Of a DNA stretch of 64,000 nucleotides, positions 55,632-64,000 are shown piece after piece; position 1 is the first letter of the stretch, and every line of letters starts with the position of its first letter. The notes below the pieces were generated by a model. It did no database searches and was not told the DNA's origin. It saw only the letters and a program-made list of their open reading frames with translations. This stretch comes from Lachnospiraceae bacterium. Its GTDB lineage: Bacteria; Bacillota; Clostridia; Lachnospirales; Lachnospiraceae. A program made the translations under genes and the position numbers. Where the stretch lies: the NCBI GenBank assembly GCA_024692905.1, contig JAILLY010000083.1, positions 21,275-85,274 on the forward strand, in the 5' to 3' direction.

Positions 55632-55849
55632 GAAAATATGTACTATTTTTGTGATTTTTGGGCTATTTTGCAACTTTTTCGTGACAGATGGTGCAATTGT
55701 GCGATTATTCTACTCATAAGTGCAGACCGATGTCACGGATCAGTGTGGATGTTACTGTTTAAGACTCATTCCTAACGCGAAAATAATGCCGGGCGGATTC
55801 GTGACTTTAACCCGTTAGAAACGTACGATGCCGGACGCACAACACAAAA

Positions 55850-55875
55850 CAGCGTATCCGGTCATGGATACGCTG
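55850..55875 (-). terminator. Terminator downstream of tRNA-Val
   Basis: CAGCGTATCC and GGATACGCTG make a perfect 10-bp stem with a six-base loop, followed on the minus strand by TTTTG. It lies 22 bases past the tRNA 3' end. Confidence 0.75.
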
Positions 55876-55896
55876 CATTAAATGATTACTCTGTAG

Positions 55897-55969
55897 TGGG
55901 ACCAAGGGGGCTCGAACCCATGACCTTTCGCACGTCAAGCGAATGCTCTCCCAGCTGAGCTATAGTCCC
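55897..55969 (-). tRNA. tRNA-Val (anticodon GAC)
   Basis: The minus strand gives a 73-base class I tRNA: acceptor GGGACTA with TGGTCCC and discriminator A, D-loop AGCTCAGCTGGGAGAGC, anticodon stem TTCGC/GCGAA around TTGACGT (anticodon GAC) and T-arm GGGTTCGAGCCC. CCA is not encoded. Confidence 0.95.
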
Positions 55970-56064
55970 GTCAATTGATATGATATATCATTTCATTCTT
56001 TCTGTCTACCGCAAATCTCTGCCCCGAGGGCGGCAATGATCGCACGGGATCATCACGTGGCCGG

Positions 56065-56757
56065 TCACGTTTTCTTTAACATAAAGACAAGATGACGCAT
56101 GCCGTCGCGGAAGGTACGGAGCTTGGATCGTCGGGATATCCTGCAGGTCCTTAAAGTAACCGGGATCTGTCCTACAGAAAGCCCGCTTAATGCCGCTCCT
56201 GCTATCATCTCCGTAGCGAATTCCATGCCTGCAGTCCGGAGTTTAATCTTATCTGCCGCGTCTTTCCTTATGGCGCGCAGTCCGCAGTGAAAATCCCTGA
56301 CATCCGTTTTATAACGAACCCTTCCGATCGCCGAGAGTACACGCACGCCGATCTTATGGGATAAGGACATTGCCCCTTTTTCCATGGGCAGTCCGAACCT
56401 GTCACCGATCACCATGTCATACCCGTCTGATGCGATCATGCGGTACATCTGCTCCGCATAGGAAAAATCATATGTTGTATCACAGTCTCCGATGACAAGG
56501 ACATCGCCGCAGGCTTCTTTAATGCCCCGTCTTATGGCATTTCCGTACCCGACTGACTCTTCCCTTACCACTCTTGCTCCGTGACCGGATGCTGCTTCAT
56601 AAGAGCCGTCATCCGAAGCATTATCCACAACCAGTATCTCCCCGTTGAGCCCTGTCCGTTTGAGCACGGCTGCCGCTTCATCTACACACATCCCCACAGT
56701 GGCTGCTTCGTTGCGGCACGGCATTATGATGCTGAGCTGTAATCCCCTGCCTTCCAC
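56065..56757 (-). CDS. Glycosyltransferase family 2 (polyprenyl-phosphate sugar transferase-like)
   Basis: A 230-residue GT-A fold enzyme: LSIIMPCRNEAATVGMC, EILVVDNASDDGS, GYGNAIRRGIKEA, and the metal motif GDCDTTYDF. It has no membrane helices, like DpgS/DPM1-type enzymes that charge a lipid carrier. Start is GTG with AAGGAGG five bases upstream, inside the end of the preceding gene. It probably supplies sugar to the membrane protein encoded two bases upstream. Confidence 0.85.
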   Translation of the reverse strand: MEGRGLQLSIIMPCRNEAATVGMCVDEAAAVLKRTGLNGEILVVDNASDDGSYEAASGHGARVVREESVGYGNAIRRGIKEACGDVLVIGDCDTTYDFSYAEQMYRMIASDGYDMVIGDRFGLPMEKGAMSLSHKIGVRVLSAIGRVRYKTDVRDFHCGLRAIRKDAADKIKLRTAGMEFATEMIAGAALSGLSVGQIPVTLRTCRISRRSKLRTFRDGMRHLVFMLKKT

Positions 56758-56759
56758 AG

Positions 56760-58052
56760 CTACCTCCTTTTACCGGGGCTGCTTCCCGGTCCGCCCTTTT
56801 CGCCCGTAAGACAGGCGATGATAAGAACAAGCGCAAATATCGTGGAACCAAGTGCCCTGTAGGTAAAGAAATAATGTATATAGGAATGATTGTGCAGGAT
56901 AAGGAACCGGATGAACGGAACAATACCTATGAGCGCAAATAAAAGGATCGACCCCCGGTCAAAGTCATTTACATGATATACATATGCGATATAGGCTCCG
57001 GCCAGGATTATCACGATGGCAGCCACCGCTCCCGCGCCGCCGTAACCAAGAGGGAACAGGCAGAAGATATTTCTCGTGACCGCACGCGTTATCATGGTAA
57101 GACCGCTTACTCCGGTAAGGTCTCCGCCAAGGCGCTCCCCGATATGCTCCGCTACATAAGGTATCACGTTCTCCCTGTATACTATGGCAGTAAGTCCCCA
57201 TTTGGCAGCCCATATCCCGGCATACCCGAAACCCCAGCAAAAGGCGCGGTATAATGAACTCTTCCACGCCTCTTTAAACGGGGTCTTCTTAACCTTAAGG
57301 ATGATAAGAAGCGGGATGAGCAGAGTCAGTGTCTCCGTGGTGAGGAAATCGAGGAAACAGGTGATCATGCCCGTTATCATGAAAAATGTCCCAAAATCCA
57401 CCGGCTTTTCCCGGGATGCAAGAATCAGCGCGGCCAGGGAAGCTGCGAGCATGACAAGGAAATTCCATGTGTATTCCAACGATAAGGGGACAAAAAATAT
57501 ACCCGTAAATATAAGCGCGAGAGTCATGGCAAGCGCGACCGCTCTCTGGCGAAGGCGCAGTGCCGTAACAAGGAATGCCGAAAATAAAAGGATAAGCAGA
57601 ATGGCATGCAGGATATAGATACCGCGGATCGACAATACCGTAAGGAGCGGGCGCACAAAAAGAATGGAGCCGTGCCAGTACCTTAAATACTGGCGGTTAA
57701 CTCCAAGGTCATCCTTTACCGCATCAAGAAAGTTGGCATTTTCATCCTGCGACGGGGTAAAATAATAAGCCGAGACCATCACTGAACGCAGGGGATACTC
57801 CCTGTCATAATGATATGCGATATTTAATAGGATCGAGTCCGCATAACGATCGATCCTGCTTCCATTTATCCCTGAAGCCGCGTCAAAAAACACATCTTTC
57901 TGCATAAGATACTGCGCGGAAACAAGAGAATTATGACGGATAGCTTCTTTGGGTATCCATGCGGTTGAGACCAGCAGAACACAGAGCAGACCCGTCGTGA
58001 TGAAAAACAGGATCAGTTTTTTAATGATTATATTTATGATCTTTTTATTCAA
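56760..58052 (-). CDS. Polytopic membrane protein, GtrII/GT-C-like
   Basis: A 430-residue protein with about eleven predicted helices. The first extracytoplasmic loop (about 35-130) holds acidic residues and an RYWHGS motif characteristic of lipid-linked sugar transferases of the GT-C kind. Flanked by a GT2 gene (two bases downstream) and a secreted protein gene (two bases upstream). The exact family is uncertain; surface glycosylation is inferred. Confidence 0.6.
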   Translation of the reverse strand: MNKKIINIIIKKLILFFITTGLLCVLLVSTAWIPKEAIRHNSLVSAQYLMQKDVFFDAASGINGSRIDRYADSILLNIAYHYDREYPLRSVMVSAYYFTPSQDENANFLDAVKDDLGVNRQYLRYWHGSILFVRPLLTVLSIRGIYILHAILLILLFSAFLVTALRLRQRAVALAMTLALIFTGIFFVPLSLEYTWNFLVMLAASLAALILASREKPVDFGTFFMITGMITCFLDFLTTETLTLLIPLLIILKVKKTPFKEAWKSSLYRAFCWGFGYAGIWAAKWGLTAIVYRENVIPYVAEHIGERLGGDLTGVSGLTMITRAVTRNIFCLFPLGYGGAGAVAAIVIILAGAYIAYVYHVNDFDRGSILLFALIGIVPFIRFLILHNHSYIHYFFTYRALGSTIFALVLIIACLTGEKGGPGSSPGKRR

Positions 58053-58054
58053 GG

Positions 58055-58864
58055 TCAGTCTTTATAAATAACGTCAAAGGCATAGCCGCATACATCAAGC
58101 TTCGACGTGAACACATACGGATATTTACCGACTGTGTTTTGGTAGATCCGGACCGTTCCGTTCTGATCGGCAGCCATCACGGCATACTGCCTTCCGGGCT
58201 TCTGGAGGGGCCCGGGTATATACAGGACCAGCGTACCGTCCTTTAACGTAAAGGTGTTCTTATCCTCATAGCTCATCGAGAAGGAAAATCCCTCGCTCCA
58301 GCCGCTTGGCCTGGATGTCTGAAAGAGCGCCGCGCAAACGGGGCCCTGTGCCTGTCTTCCGAACTTTGCCTTATTATCGATATTTCCGTCCTTATTAAGA
58401 TAATATGCGCAGATGGCATTCGGATCGACGGGTTTACGGGGGGCTTCTTCTTCCTCATCCTCACCGCCATCCCCGGAACCTTCAAAAACAGGTGTGAGGG
58501 TCAACGTCAGATAATAACCTTCGTCTCTTCTTTCCTCAGCTTTTTTTACCTTCCAGTGCTTGAAACCATCATGACCGCCAATATAGCCAGAAGCGACGTT
58601 ATAATAACCGTCAACTTCATAACTGGAATTTTGTTCTTCCCCCGAATCCTCAGGATCATAAAGGACGGTCAAGCCACCGGTGCCTTGTACTTCATATTTT
58701 ATGGTCTCCTCCACATTGACAACACGGCCTCTCACGCGCCCTGCATTCCCGGCTGTAATCTCTAATGCCCACACACTCACAGCAGGCATTAATCCTATAA
58801 GTAAAGTAAGCACAAAAGCCGCAAACCTTATCTGCCTTTTCTTTATTTCATATGTTCTATGCAT
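58055..58864 (-). CDS. Secreted protein of unknown function
   Basis: A 269-residue exported protein with a signal peptide (about residues 1-34, cleaved after SVWA), an N-terminal beta-rich domain with GNAGRVRGRVVNVEETIKYEV, an acidic linker (GGEDEEEE near 135), and a C-terminal beta domain (about 150-269). There is no anchor. It is coupled to the membrane GT-like protein and GT2 genes, so it may be glycosylated or act with them on the surface. Confidence 0.65.
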   Translation of the reverse strand: MHRTYEIKKRQIRFAAFVLTLLIGLMPAVSVWALEITAGNAGRVRGRVVNVEETIKYEVQGTGGLTVLYDPEDSGEEQNSSYEVDGYYNVASGYIGGHDGFKHWKVKKAEERRDEGYYLTLTLTPVFEGSGDGGEDEEEEAPRKPVDPNAICAYYLNKDGNIDNKAKFGRQAQGPVCAALFQTSRPSGWSEGFSFSMSYEDKNTFTLKDGTLVLYIPGPLQKPGRQYAVMAADQNGTVRIYQNTVGKYPYVFTSKLDVCGYAFDVIYKD

Positions 58865-59099
58865 GGGTTCATCCTCCTGTTATCGCCAAACGGCACCGCT
58901 GTCAATAAGAATACATAGTCAATCCAATAATGCATTTTAACTCTTTTTTTGACATATTTCAACCATATCCGTGCACTATCTGCACATGATGTTGCAGTTT
59001 GTACCGGTTTTATCGTCCCCCGTCTTTACGTTTACGATCATACATTGTTTACAGGGAAAATGGTATATTCCGGACTAAAAAGCAGACGCGGAAAAGTGC

Positions 59100-60326
59100 C
59101 TATGTTCTGGCAAAATGGGGATGGTTTTTCTTGATCAATTCTTTGTTCTCATACATCATATTATCTACAATCTGAATTGCGTCATAAATGCTCTCATCCT
59201 TAACAACGTAGTAGGCACTGGCCACAGAAAAAGGATAATCAACCTCTTCGTTTTTTTCCGCCACTTTATCCATGAATTTCTGATACATTTTCTCAAATTC
59301 GGCTTGTTTGTTACCAATGCTGATGATACAGAATTCATCCCCGCCGATGCGGTAGCAGTTTTCTTTATCCGAAAAGGTTTCTTTTATGATCAATGCAACA
59401 TTTCTGATTGCTTCGTCACCTGAATTGTGTCCCAAATTGTCATTCAGATATTTCAGATAATTTAAATCGGCCATGAAAATGATGATCATCTTCTCTTCTC
59501 TGATTTTGGGCAGATTTGCTTCCAAATCCGATATCATTTCTTCATAAGCAGTACGGTTTAATAATTCTGACATTTGATCATAATGAGCAAGCTTGTAATA
59601 CTCTATGTTCAGCTTTTCCAGCTCCGCTTCTGTTTTTTCCAATTCCTCGAGAGTTGTCTGCAGTTTTATATAGTCCGGTGTCTCCAGGGAAAACAGGGTA
59701 ACCAGCATGATCAGTGAAGCTCCAAACATGATTATTAAGACGTTCTTAAAAAACAGGACCTGAAATACTATCGGCAGGACATAAAGTGATATAATAATGC
59801 TCCCGTACAGTATCTGTGCTTTTCCAAGCAATCTTATGTTTACGAACATGGATATTCCCGCCATTACAATGAAAAGGATTGAAACAAAATGCATAACATA
59901 AAACCAGTCACCATGCGTATATATATTGTCTTCTGTGATATAAAAGAAGAAGCCGAAATATGCATTTGCAGCAATAGCGATTTCCTCTGAGATGAGCAAT
60001 ACCAGCTTTGTTCTTAAAAAGAGTTTTTTCCCGTTTTCAGGTATGATATGGTAATCAATATAGGCTCCGAGCATATAGCAGAGTATCGTACCGCAAAAGA
60101 AGTACGCCGTGTTTACAAGAATATTAACGGTCCTTGGGAAGATATCTTTATAAGATATGACATAAGCAGACAATATATCGAAGGACTGCGTAACGATCAG
60201 GATTATACTCATAATCCTGAATAATATATTTTTCCTGCTTCTCATTGGATAGTTGATACAGGAATACACAAATATAAAAAGAACAAATATCTGCGCGGCT
60301 ATTTCATATTCCACGTCATAGATCAT
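59100..60326 (-). CDS. Membrane diguanylate cyclase with polytopic N-terminal domain
   Basis: A 408-residue protein with about six transmembrane helices (residues 8-220), a coiled linker (LEELEKTEAELEKLNIEYYK) and a GGDEF domain about 255-400 (MADLNYLKYLNDNLGHNSGD and YRIGGDEFCII). The RxxD inhibitory site is absent. The 59,420-60,300 stretch is noticeably more A/T-rich than the rest, unlike the main blocks. The frame is open to 60359, but GAGG eight bases before the ATG at 60326 favours that start. The signal sensed is unknown. Confidence 0.88.
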   Translation of the reverse strand: MIYDVEYEIAAQIFVLFIFVYSCINYPMRSRKNILFRIMSIILIVTQSFDILSAYVISYKDIFPRTVNILVNTAYFFCGTILCYMLGAYIDYHIIPENGKKLFLRTKLVLLISEEIAIAANAYFGFFFYITEDNIYTHGDWFYVMHFVSILFIVMAGISMFVNIRLLGKAQILYGSIIISLYVLPIVFQVLFFKNVLIIMFGASLIMLVTLFSLETPDYIKLQTTLEELEKTEAELEKLNIEYYKLAHYDQMSELLNRTAYEEMISDLEANLPKIREEKMIIIFMADLNYLKYLNDNLGHNSGDEAIRNVALIIKETFSDKENCYRIGGDEFCIISIGNKQAEFEKMYQKFMDKVAEKNEEVDYPFSVASAYYVVKDESIYDAIQIVDNMMYENKELIKKNHPHFART

Positions 60327-60408
60327 TACGGTTTCCTCAAAAATTCTGTTCAGGATCATTCACAACAGAGCAAATACTGATGAATCCCCGGGGCAATTCG
60401 CGATACGT

Positions 60409-60472
60409 ACCGCCGACTTAAGTCTCCGGGAGCCATTAAAATGAACCGCTGACTTAAATCCCCAGGGCCATT
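60409..60472. repeat. Imperfect direct repeat, possible insertion-sequence end remnant
   Basis: Two near-identical 28-29 base units, ACCGCCGACTTAAGTC.. at 60409-60437 and ACCGCTGACTTAAATC.. at 60445-60472, both ending GCCATT. Tandem near-repeats like these occur at the ends of some IS21-type elements. No transposase is adjacent, so this would be a relic; the assignment is weak. A similar pair of GGGGAC-initiated units lies near 61072-61119. Confidence 0.4.
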
Positions 60473-61013
60473 TTATTCGACCTGGGATTCGGAGATCCAG
60501 CCGGTTTCCCATGTGCCGGGGCCTTCCGAATCTTCATACAGGGAGGGTGCATCCGGATTCCAGCACTCGACTTTCAGCCAGTTTTTGCCCTTTTTGTCTT
60601 TGGCGCTGTCACGATATACCTCCAGGGATTCGCCTGTCGGTATCTCGCATATCACATCATACTCGGTGCCGGGGCCCTGCGGAGGTTCGCATATCCGTCC
60701 GGTGATATTACATAGATAAAATACTCCGGGATCGTTCCTTCTTCTTTTGCCTCAAACCTCGGGACATAACCGTCCGGAAGCGCGACATCGGCAAGTTTTT
60801 TCCCTTCCGGAAGCTTTACGGGTTTGCTTTTCGGAAGGAGTTTTTCATAATCAGACTTTGACATCTGATCATACCATTCATATATCCAGACCGGTATAGG
60901 CGCGTCCGGATCCTCGCGAAGTTCAGCTTCAAGCCTGTCCCTCTCCGGGCCGGAAAAACAATTATCGGTATCAGTGTCAGGATCTTTGCTCTTGTATGAT
61001 TTATACTATTCAT
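60473..61013 (-). pseudogene. Frameshifted secreted protein with an SH3-type domain
   Basis: Three consecutive minus-strand frames join into one protein: a signal-peptide-like start (MNSINHTRAKILTLIPIIVF) from 61013, a middle part (SGPERDRLEAELREDPDAP through EYFIYVISPDGYANLRRAP), and an SH3-like end (GTEYDVICEIPTGESLEVYR to GWISESQVE, stop at 60473). Each junction needs one extra base: one near 60955 in a T run and one near 60685 in a G/C run. The protein would be about 180 residues. Either a decayed gene or two homopolymer errors in the assembly. Confidence 0.7.
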
Positions 61014-61164
61014 GGATTCCTCTTCTTTTGGTAATTCTCAGCACACAGCCTGCGCAGGCCTTTATCCACGGGGACAGCATCATGGAAATGGCCCCCGGGG
61101 ACGGAGTCATGGGACCATTTTTTCAAACCATTTCTGTCATAATTGACCTCTGACAGGCCATGAA

Positions 61165-61463
61165 TCACAGAAGTTCGAGAATCTTCTTTGGATCGGTCAC
61201 ATCCGGATGCCCGATGACTGCATCATATAACGACCTGATCTCGTCAGCTGTTGTTTCAATTTCGTCTGCAATGGCATCTAGAGACTTGGCTTTCTTCACC
61301 TTCTTCTGGATCTGGGATACTAACCGTTCAGTACTTCCTTCTTCCCTTCCTTCTTCACGGATAAACTCCTCCCGTTTTTCAAAAGACATGTCGATAGTCA
61401 TGTTTCGCTTCACCTCCGCTCCGTGGAGAACACGTCGCTCTTGTACTCCCTGTTTTCATTCAT
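61165..61463 (-). pseudogene. Rpn-family (PD-(D/E)XK) nuclease gene with its core deleted
   Basis: The start at 61463 has AAGGAGG five bases upstream and reads MNENREYKSDVFS, the opening of Rpn/PDDEXK-transposase proteins. Immediately after, the frame stops, but a shifted frame beginning EVKRNMTIDMSFEKREEFIREEG continues to 61165 with the typical Rpn C-terminal region (SQIQKKVKKAKSLDAIADEIE). The roughly 200-residue nuclease core is missing, so an internal deletion fused the two ends out of frame. A second ATG at 61413 could still produce the 82-residue tail. Confidence 0.75.
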
Positions 61464-61731
61464 AGATTCCTCCTTTTCCGGCTGTTGCCTTTTCTTCAGA
61501 TGTCTTCAGGCAGGAATCCTTTTCTTAAGAATCCTGCTCACTGAAAATGGTTGTAAATTGGGTAAGCACAGATTCTTAAACTTGATAACAGAAGTGTATT
61601 TCAGACTGTTTTATATAATCTTCAGAAACTTATGCTTAAATGGATTTTAGCAAATGGATACAGACCTTGCAAGGTATTTTTCTGAGCAGACAGTCAGCCG
61701 CCCGGCCAGACGCCAAAGGATGATTCAGCGA
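61464..61731. other. Intergenic stretch without a supported gene
   Basis: No coding frame here has a ribosome site or family resemblance; the plus-strand frame at 61423-61650 is mostly hydrophobic and without support. Short inverted matches around GCAGGA/TCCTGC near 61514-61533 suggest a weak stem. Downstream, GGGTTCTGA (61825-61833) and TCAGAACCC (61881-61889) form a 9-bp inverted repeat 65 bases end to end. Confidence 0.5.
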
Positions 61732-61766
61732 AAATGCGGCCACAGGATTTACCTGCGGCCGCATTT
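61732..61766 (-). terminator. Stem-loop downstream of the surface protein gene
   Basis: AAATGCGGCC and GGCCGCATTT form a 10-bp stem, extended inward by CAGG/CCTG. On the minus strand ATTTTCG follows, so it could terminate transcription from the multi-module surface gene (stop at 62062) or the small frame at 61891-61977. Confidence 0.6.
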
Positions 61767-61890
61767 GAAACTGTATCAGAATATGGACATGGCGGGAGTG
61801 ATCTTGAATACGCATCCTCTGACCGGGTTCTGATTAAAATAATAGTTATGTAAACCAATAGTGGACTTAACTCATTAGTGTCAGAACCCT

Positions 61891-61977
61891 CTATGCGAAA
61901 AAACAGGATTCCTCAGCCAATTCATCTTCCACCTCTTCAACTATCTTTGGCGGTGTCTCTTCGGGGAACCCAAACAT
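61891..61977 (-). CDS. Possible 28-residue peptide
   Basis: An ATG at 61977 has AAGGAG six bases upstream and encodes MFGFPEETPPKIVEEVEDEL and eight more residues ending CFFA. The frame is also open upstream to a stop near the end of the surface protein gene, reading through KRKLFDMFIDKVIDKENL. It may be a true small acidic peptide or the tail of a decayed gene. No family recognised. Confidence 0.3.
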   Translation of the reverse strand: MFGFPEETPPKIVEEVEDELAEESCFFA

Positions 61978-62061
61978 AAGATTCTCCTTATCAATAACTT
62001 TGTCGATAAACATATCAAACAATTTGCGCTTTACTGACTGTATATTCGCACAGTGAAATGG

Positions 62062-64000
62062 CTATTTCTTTTGTTTTATTTTAAACGTGAGCGCCTTTCT
62101 GTTTCCATACTCTCCGATTCCTGTGATGTATACGGTACCTCTTCCGGTGGCGATGTTTTCTTCCCATTCCAGTGTGTAATCAACCCCGTAAACGAGTGCA
62201 TCAGCGGCATTTTTCTGTTTTGTTTTGTAGATCTTTATCTCATTTTCGGGATCAAATCGTTGGCTGTCATTCTCACCGGGTCTGATGGATAAGCCGGTAT
62301 AATTCTGATCCGCAATCTTCTCAAATGTCATCCTGGTGATATCGGTCTGATAGACGCGGAAATGGCCTTTCTTAGTTCCCAAATAATTACCGGCAAAGTT
62401 GACAGTGACTATTGCCTTTCCATTACCGGTAGGTGCCATTGTATCCCCGTAAACCAGTGAATAATCCGAGGCCTTGAGCGTTTTGCCTTTCACAGTGACC
62501 GTAACCTTGGGACTGAGCTGTTTTCCCGTGCACTTTACATCCGGGACGGAAACCGACCATTCATCGGCACCAAGGGTACCGACATCGATCGGAACGATCG
62601 TAAAGTTTTTCGTTAACGTTCCCTTGTAGGCTCCTTTTCCTTTTACAGTGACTGTCGGCTGTTTGTTCGCCGGAGCATTTTCCGATGCATTGACATTGTT
62701 TGAATATGACACCGTAAAATCCCGTCCCTCTACGAGCTTCAGATCAGCACTATTATACTGATGATAATTGGCCGTGATCGAAACCTCCGGTGTTATCTTG
62801 TCTCCGGTATAGGTAAAGGTGGTACCGCTAAGCGTAAACGCAAAATCCATTTCGGAAAGGGTATCCTGTGCCTGATATGCCATGAACGGCTTGTCTATAT
62901 GTTCGACACCCGGTTTGTTTGCGTAATTCCCCTGCAGGGTTATCATGGCAACATAAACGCTGCCTCCGGAATGGGCAAATTCTACGGAATAATCCGTTCC
63001 CTTTTTCAATGTTTTTTTGCCGTATTTGACTGTCGGCTTTATCATGGCAGCGGTAATCTGCCGGTTGGCCTTTGAGAGTTTGACATCCGGAACGGTTATT
63101 TTAAGATCTTCTTCGGCAAGCTGCAGACCTGTAATGGCAAATTTCTTTGTCATTGTTCCCGAATAATTGCCCTTAAATTTAACCGTGACTACCGGTGCGA
63201 TATCTTTTCCCGCGGCTGTCGTTTCGTCGGCGCCTGCCCTGTTTGTATTGTTCTTGTATGAAACGCTGTAATTCGTTGCCGGAACAGATACGGTCCCGTC
63301 AAATACTTCGATCGCCGGTTTGAGTGCGGAGCCGCTATATGATGTATTTCCCTTGACGGAAACGCTTGCTCCCCCTTCCCATGAAAGAGGTTTTGCCGCG
63401 ATCTTGAAAGTTGCACTCTTATAACCGCCATAGGCATTCTTTCCGATCACCCAAACGGTAGCTTTTCCGACATTTTCATTATTCTCAAATCTTACTTCAT
63501 AGTTTTCCTCACCTGTTTCAGCATCTGTTGCCGGAATATAGCCGTCGGAATTCTTATTCAGTTTTACCCTGACAGGCGGATGTACCGGATCGTCGGGCCC
63601 CCTGTATACAAGCGGATATGCTTCATCAAGCTCAATGACGGCATTGTTTAATGTCGTCTCTTCCGTGACGATATGGTAAGTAAGAACAACACTTTCCTTA
63701 AAACTGTTCTTTCCGGTGATCGTTACCTTTACTTCCCCTGCATCTGCAGGATTTTCGGGATTATAGGCAAAATCATAGTCCGTGCCTTCTTTCAGTGTAA
63801 GCCTTCCAAACTTTACTGTCGGTTTTGACTTTTGAACGGTACCGGCTTTATACTGCACATCCTTGATCGTATAAGCAAAGGGTTCGCCGGTCAAAAACGC
63901 TGCAGGAACTATACTGAATTCCTTATAGCAGCTGAACCCGTAATTTCCTTTTCCTGTCACGGTGACCCTTGCAGAATTTCCGACATTCTTCTGATTTGTG
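62062..64000 (-). CDS. Large multi-module surface protein (5' end off window)
   Basis: The frame is open from the window end to a stop at 62062 (about 645 residues present). It consists of about seven full modules and one partial, each 80-95 residues, following a pattern of YTG...P.V.V, KGTDYSV.Y.NN, VTVKGKGNYKGT, KNFTI. Such Ig-like beta modules occur in tandem in Lachnospiraceae exported proteins. No anchor motif follows the last module (ending FKIKQKK), so the anchor, catalytic or binding domain must lie toward the missing N-terminus. An apparent GTG start at 63960 is inside a module and is not the real start. Function probably adhesion or a spacer for an enzyme. Confidence 0.8.
   Translation of the reverse strand, partial: TNQKNVGNSARVTVTGKGNYGFSCYKEFSIVPAAFLTGEPFAYTIKDVQYKAGTVQKSKPTVKFGRLTLKEGTDYDFAYNPENPADAGEVKVTITGKNSFKESVVLTYHIVTEETTLNNAVIELDEAYPLVYRGPDDPVHPPVRVKLNKNSDGYIPATDAETGEENYEVRFENNENVGKATVWVIGKNAYGGYKSATFKIAAKPLSWEGGASVSVKGNTSYSGSALKPAIEVFDGTVSVPATNYSVSYKNNTNRAGADETTAAGKDIAPVVTVKFKGNYSGTMTKKFAITGLQLAEEDLKITVPDVKLSKANRQITAAMIKPTVKYGKKTLKKGTDYSVEFAHSGGSVYVAMITLQGNYANKPGVEHIDKPFMAYQAQDTLSEMDFAFTLSGTTFTYTGDKITPEVSITANYHQYNSADLKLVEGRDFTVSYSNNVNASENAPANKQPTVTVKGKGAYKGTLTKNFTIVPIDVGTLGADEWSVSVPDVKCTGKQLSPKVTVTVKGKTLKASDYSLVYGDTMAPTGNGKAIVTVNFAGNYLGTKKGHFRVYQTDITRMTFEKIADQNYTGLSIRPGENDSQRFDPENEIKIYKTKQKNAADALVYGVDYTLEWEENIATGRGTVYITGIGEYGNRKALTFKIKQKK

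Noticed and set aside
55584..55775. Small plus-strand open frame in the gap upstream of the chemotaxis receptor
   Set aside because: No ribosome site, hydrophobic random-looking product, overlaps the receptor promoter.
61423..61650. Plus-strand 75-residue hydrophobic frame
   Set aside because: Antisense to the start of the Rpn remnant, no ribosome site and no family resemblance.
1..64000. CRISPR array, rRNA operon or prophage
   Set aside because: No regularly spaced 25-40 base repeats, no rRNA-like segments and no phage structural or integrase genes were seen.

Overview
The window looks like a chromosome segment of a motile, saccharolytic, Gram-positive gut or rumen anaerobe, most likely a Lachnospiraceae (class Clostridia). 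The support is lipoprotein solute-binding proteins, YesM/YesN-type sensing, strong AGGAGG ribosome sites, CheV, a large SleB/PcsB-like wall hydrolase, tandem-module surface proteins and mid-range GC. The genus cannot be fixed from sequence alone. Most genes lie on the minus strand.

Region 1 (1-18.8 kb) is a uronate utilisation locus. Reading leftward it runs: a FadR-type GntR regulator, a KdgF-like cupin, a flavin/Fe-S oxidoreductase, a formate-dehydrogenase-like molybdoenzyme, a TRAP transporter (dctP-dctQ-dctM), a YcxB-like membrane protein, uxaC, a KDPG aldolase fused to a glyoxalase-fold domain, uxaB, uxaA, uxuA, uxuB and kdgK (cut by the window start). Together these cover uptake of hexuronates and both isomerase branches (glucuronate via fructuronate/mannonate, galacturonate via tagaturonate/altronate) through KDG to KDPG and then pyruvate plus glyceraldehyde-3-phosphate. 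Five copies of a 12-bp palindrome (CTAACATGTTAG-like) sit with identical geometry in front of dctP and of the GntR gene, giving a readable regulon.

Region 2 (18.8-33.2 kb) starts with a plus-strand pair, a periplasmic-binding-protein-like lipoprotein and a membrane diguanylate cyclase, divergent from the GntR gene. It is followed by a locus for substituted, probably acetylated, arabinoxylan-type oligosaccharides: an ABC importer of the LplB/LplC type with its lipoprotein, a GH43 enzyme, a sialate-O-acetylesterase-like esterase, a type-B carboxylesterase and a YesM/YesN two-component system.

Region 3 (33.2-45.3 kb) is core metabolism: trmD, a zinc-type binding lipoprotein, tRNA-Leu, lysA, a TPR/MORN membrane protein, ung, hisF, hisH, a 1297-residue acidic repeat membrane protein and cheV. 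Region 4 (45.4-55.6 kb) is an apparent envelope operon: a small membrane protein, response regulator, coiled-coil/SleB hydrolase, histidine kinase, lipoprotein, MoxR ATPase, DUF58 protein and a DUF4129-like membrane protein, with a methyl-accepting chemotaxis protein upstream.

Region 5 (55.9-64 kb) looks accessory: tRNA-Val, a three-gene glycosyltransferase/membrane/secreted-protein operon, a second GGDEF protein, two broken genes (a frameshifted SH3-like secreted protein and an internally deleted Rpn-family nuclease), repeats, and a large multi-module surface protein cut by the window end. No CRISPR array, rRNA or prophage was seen.
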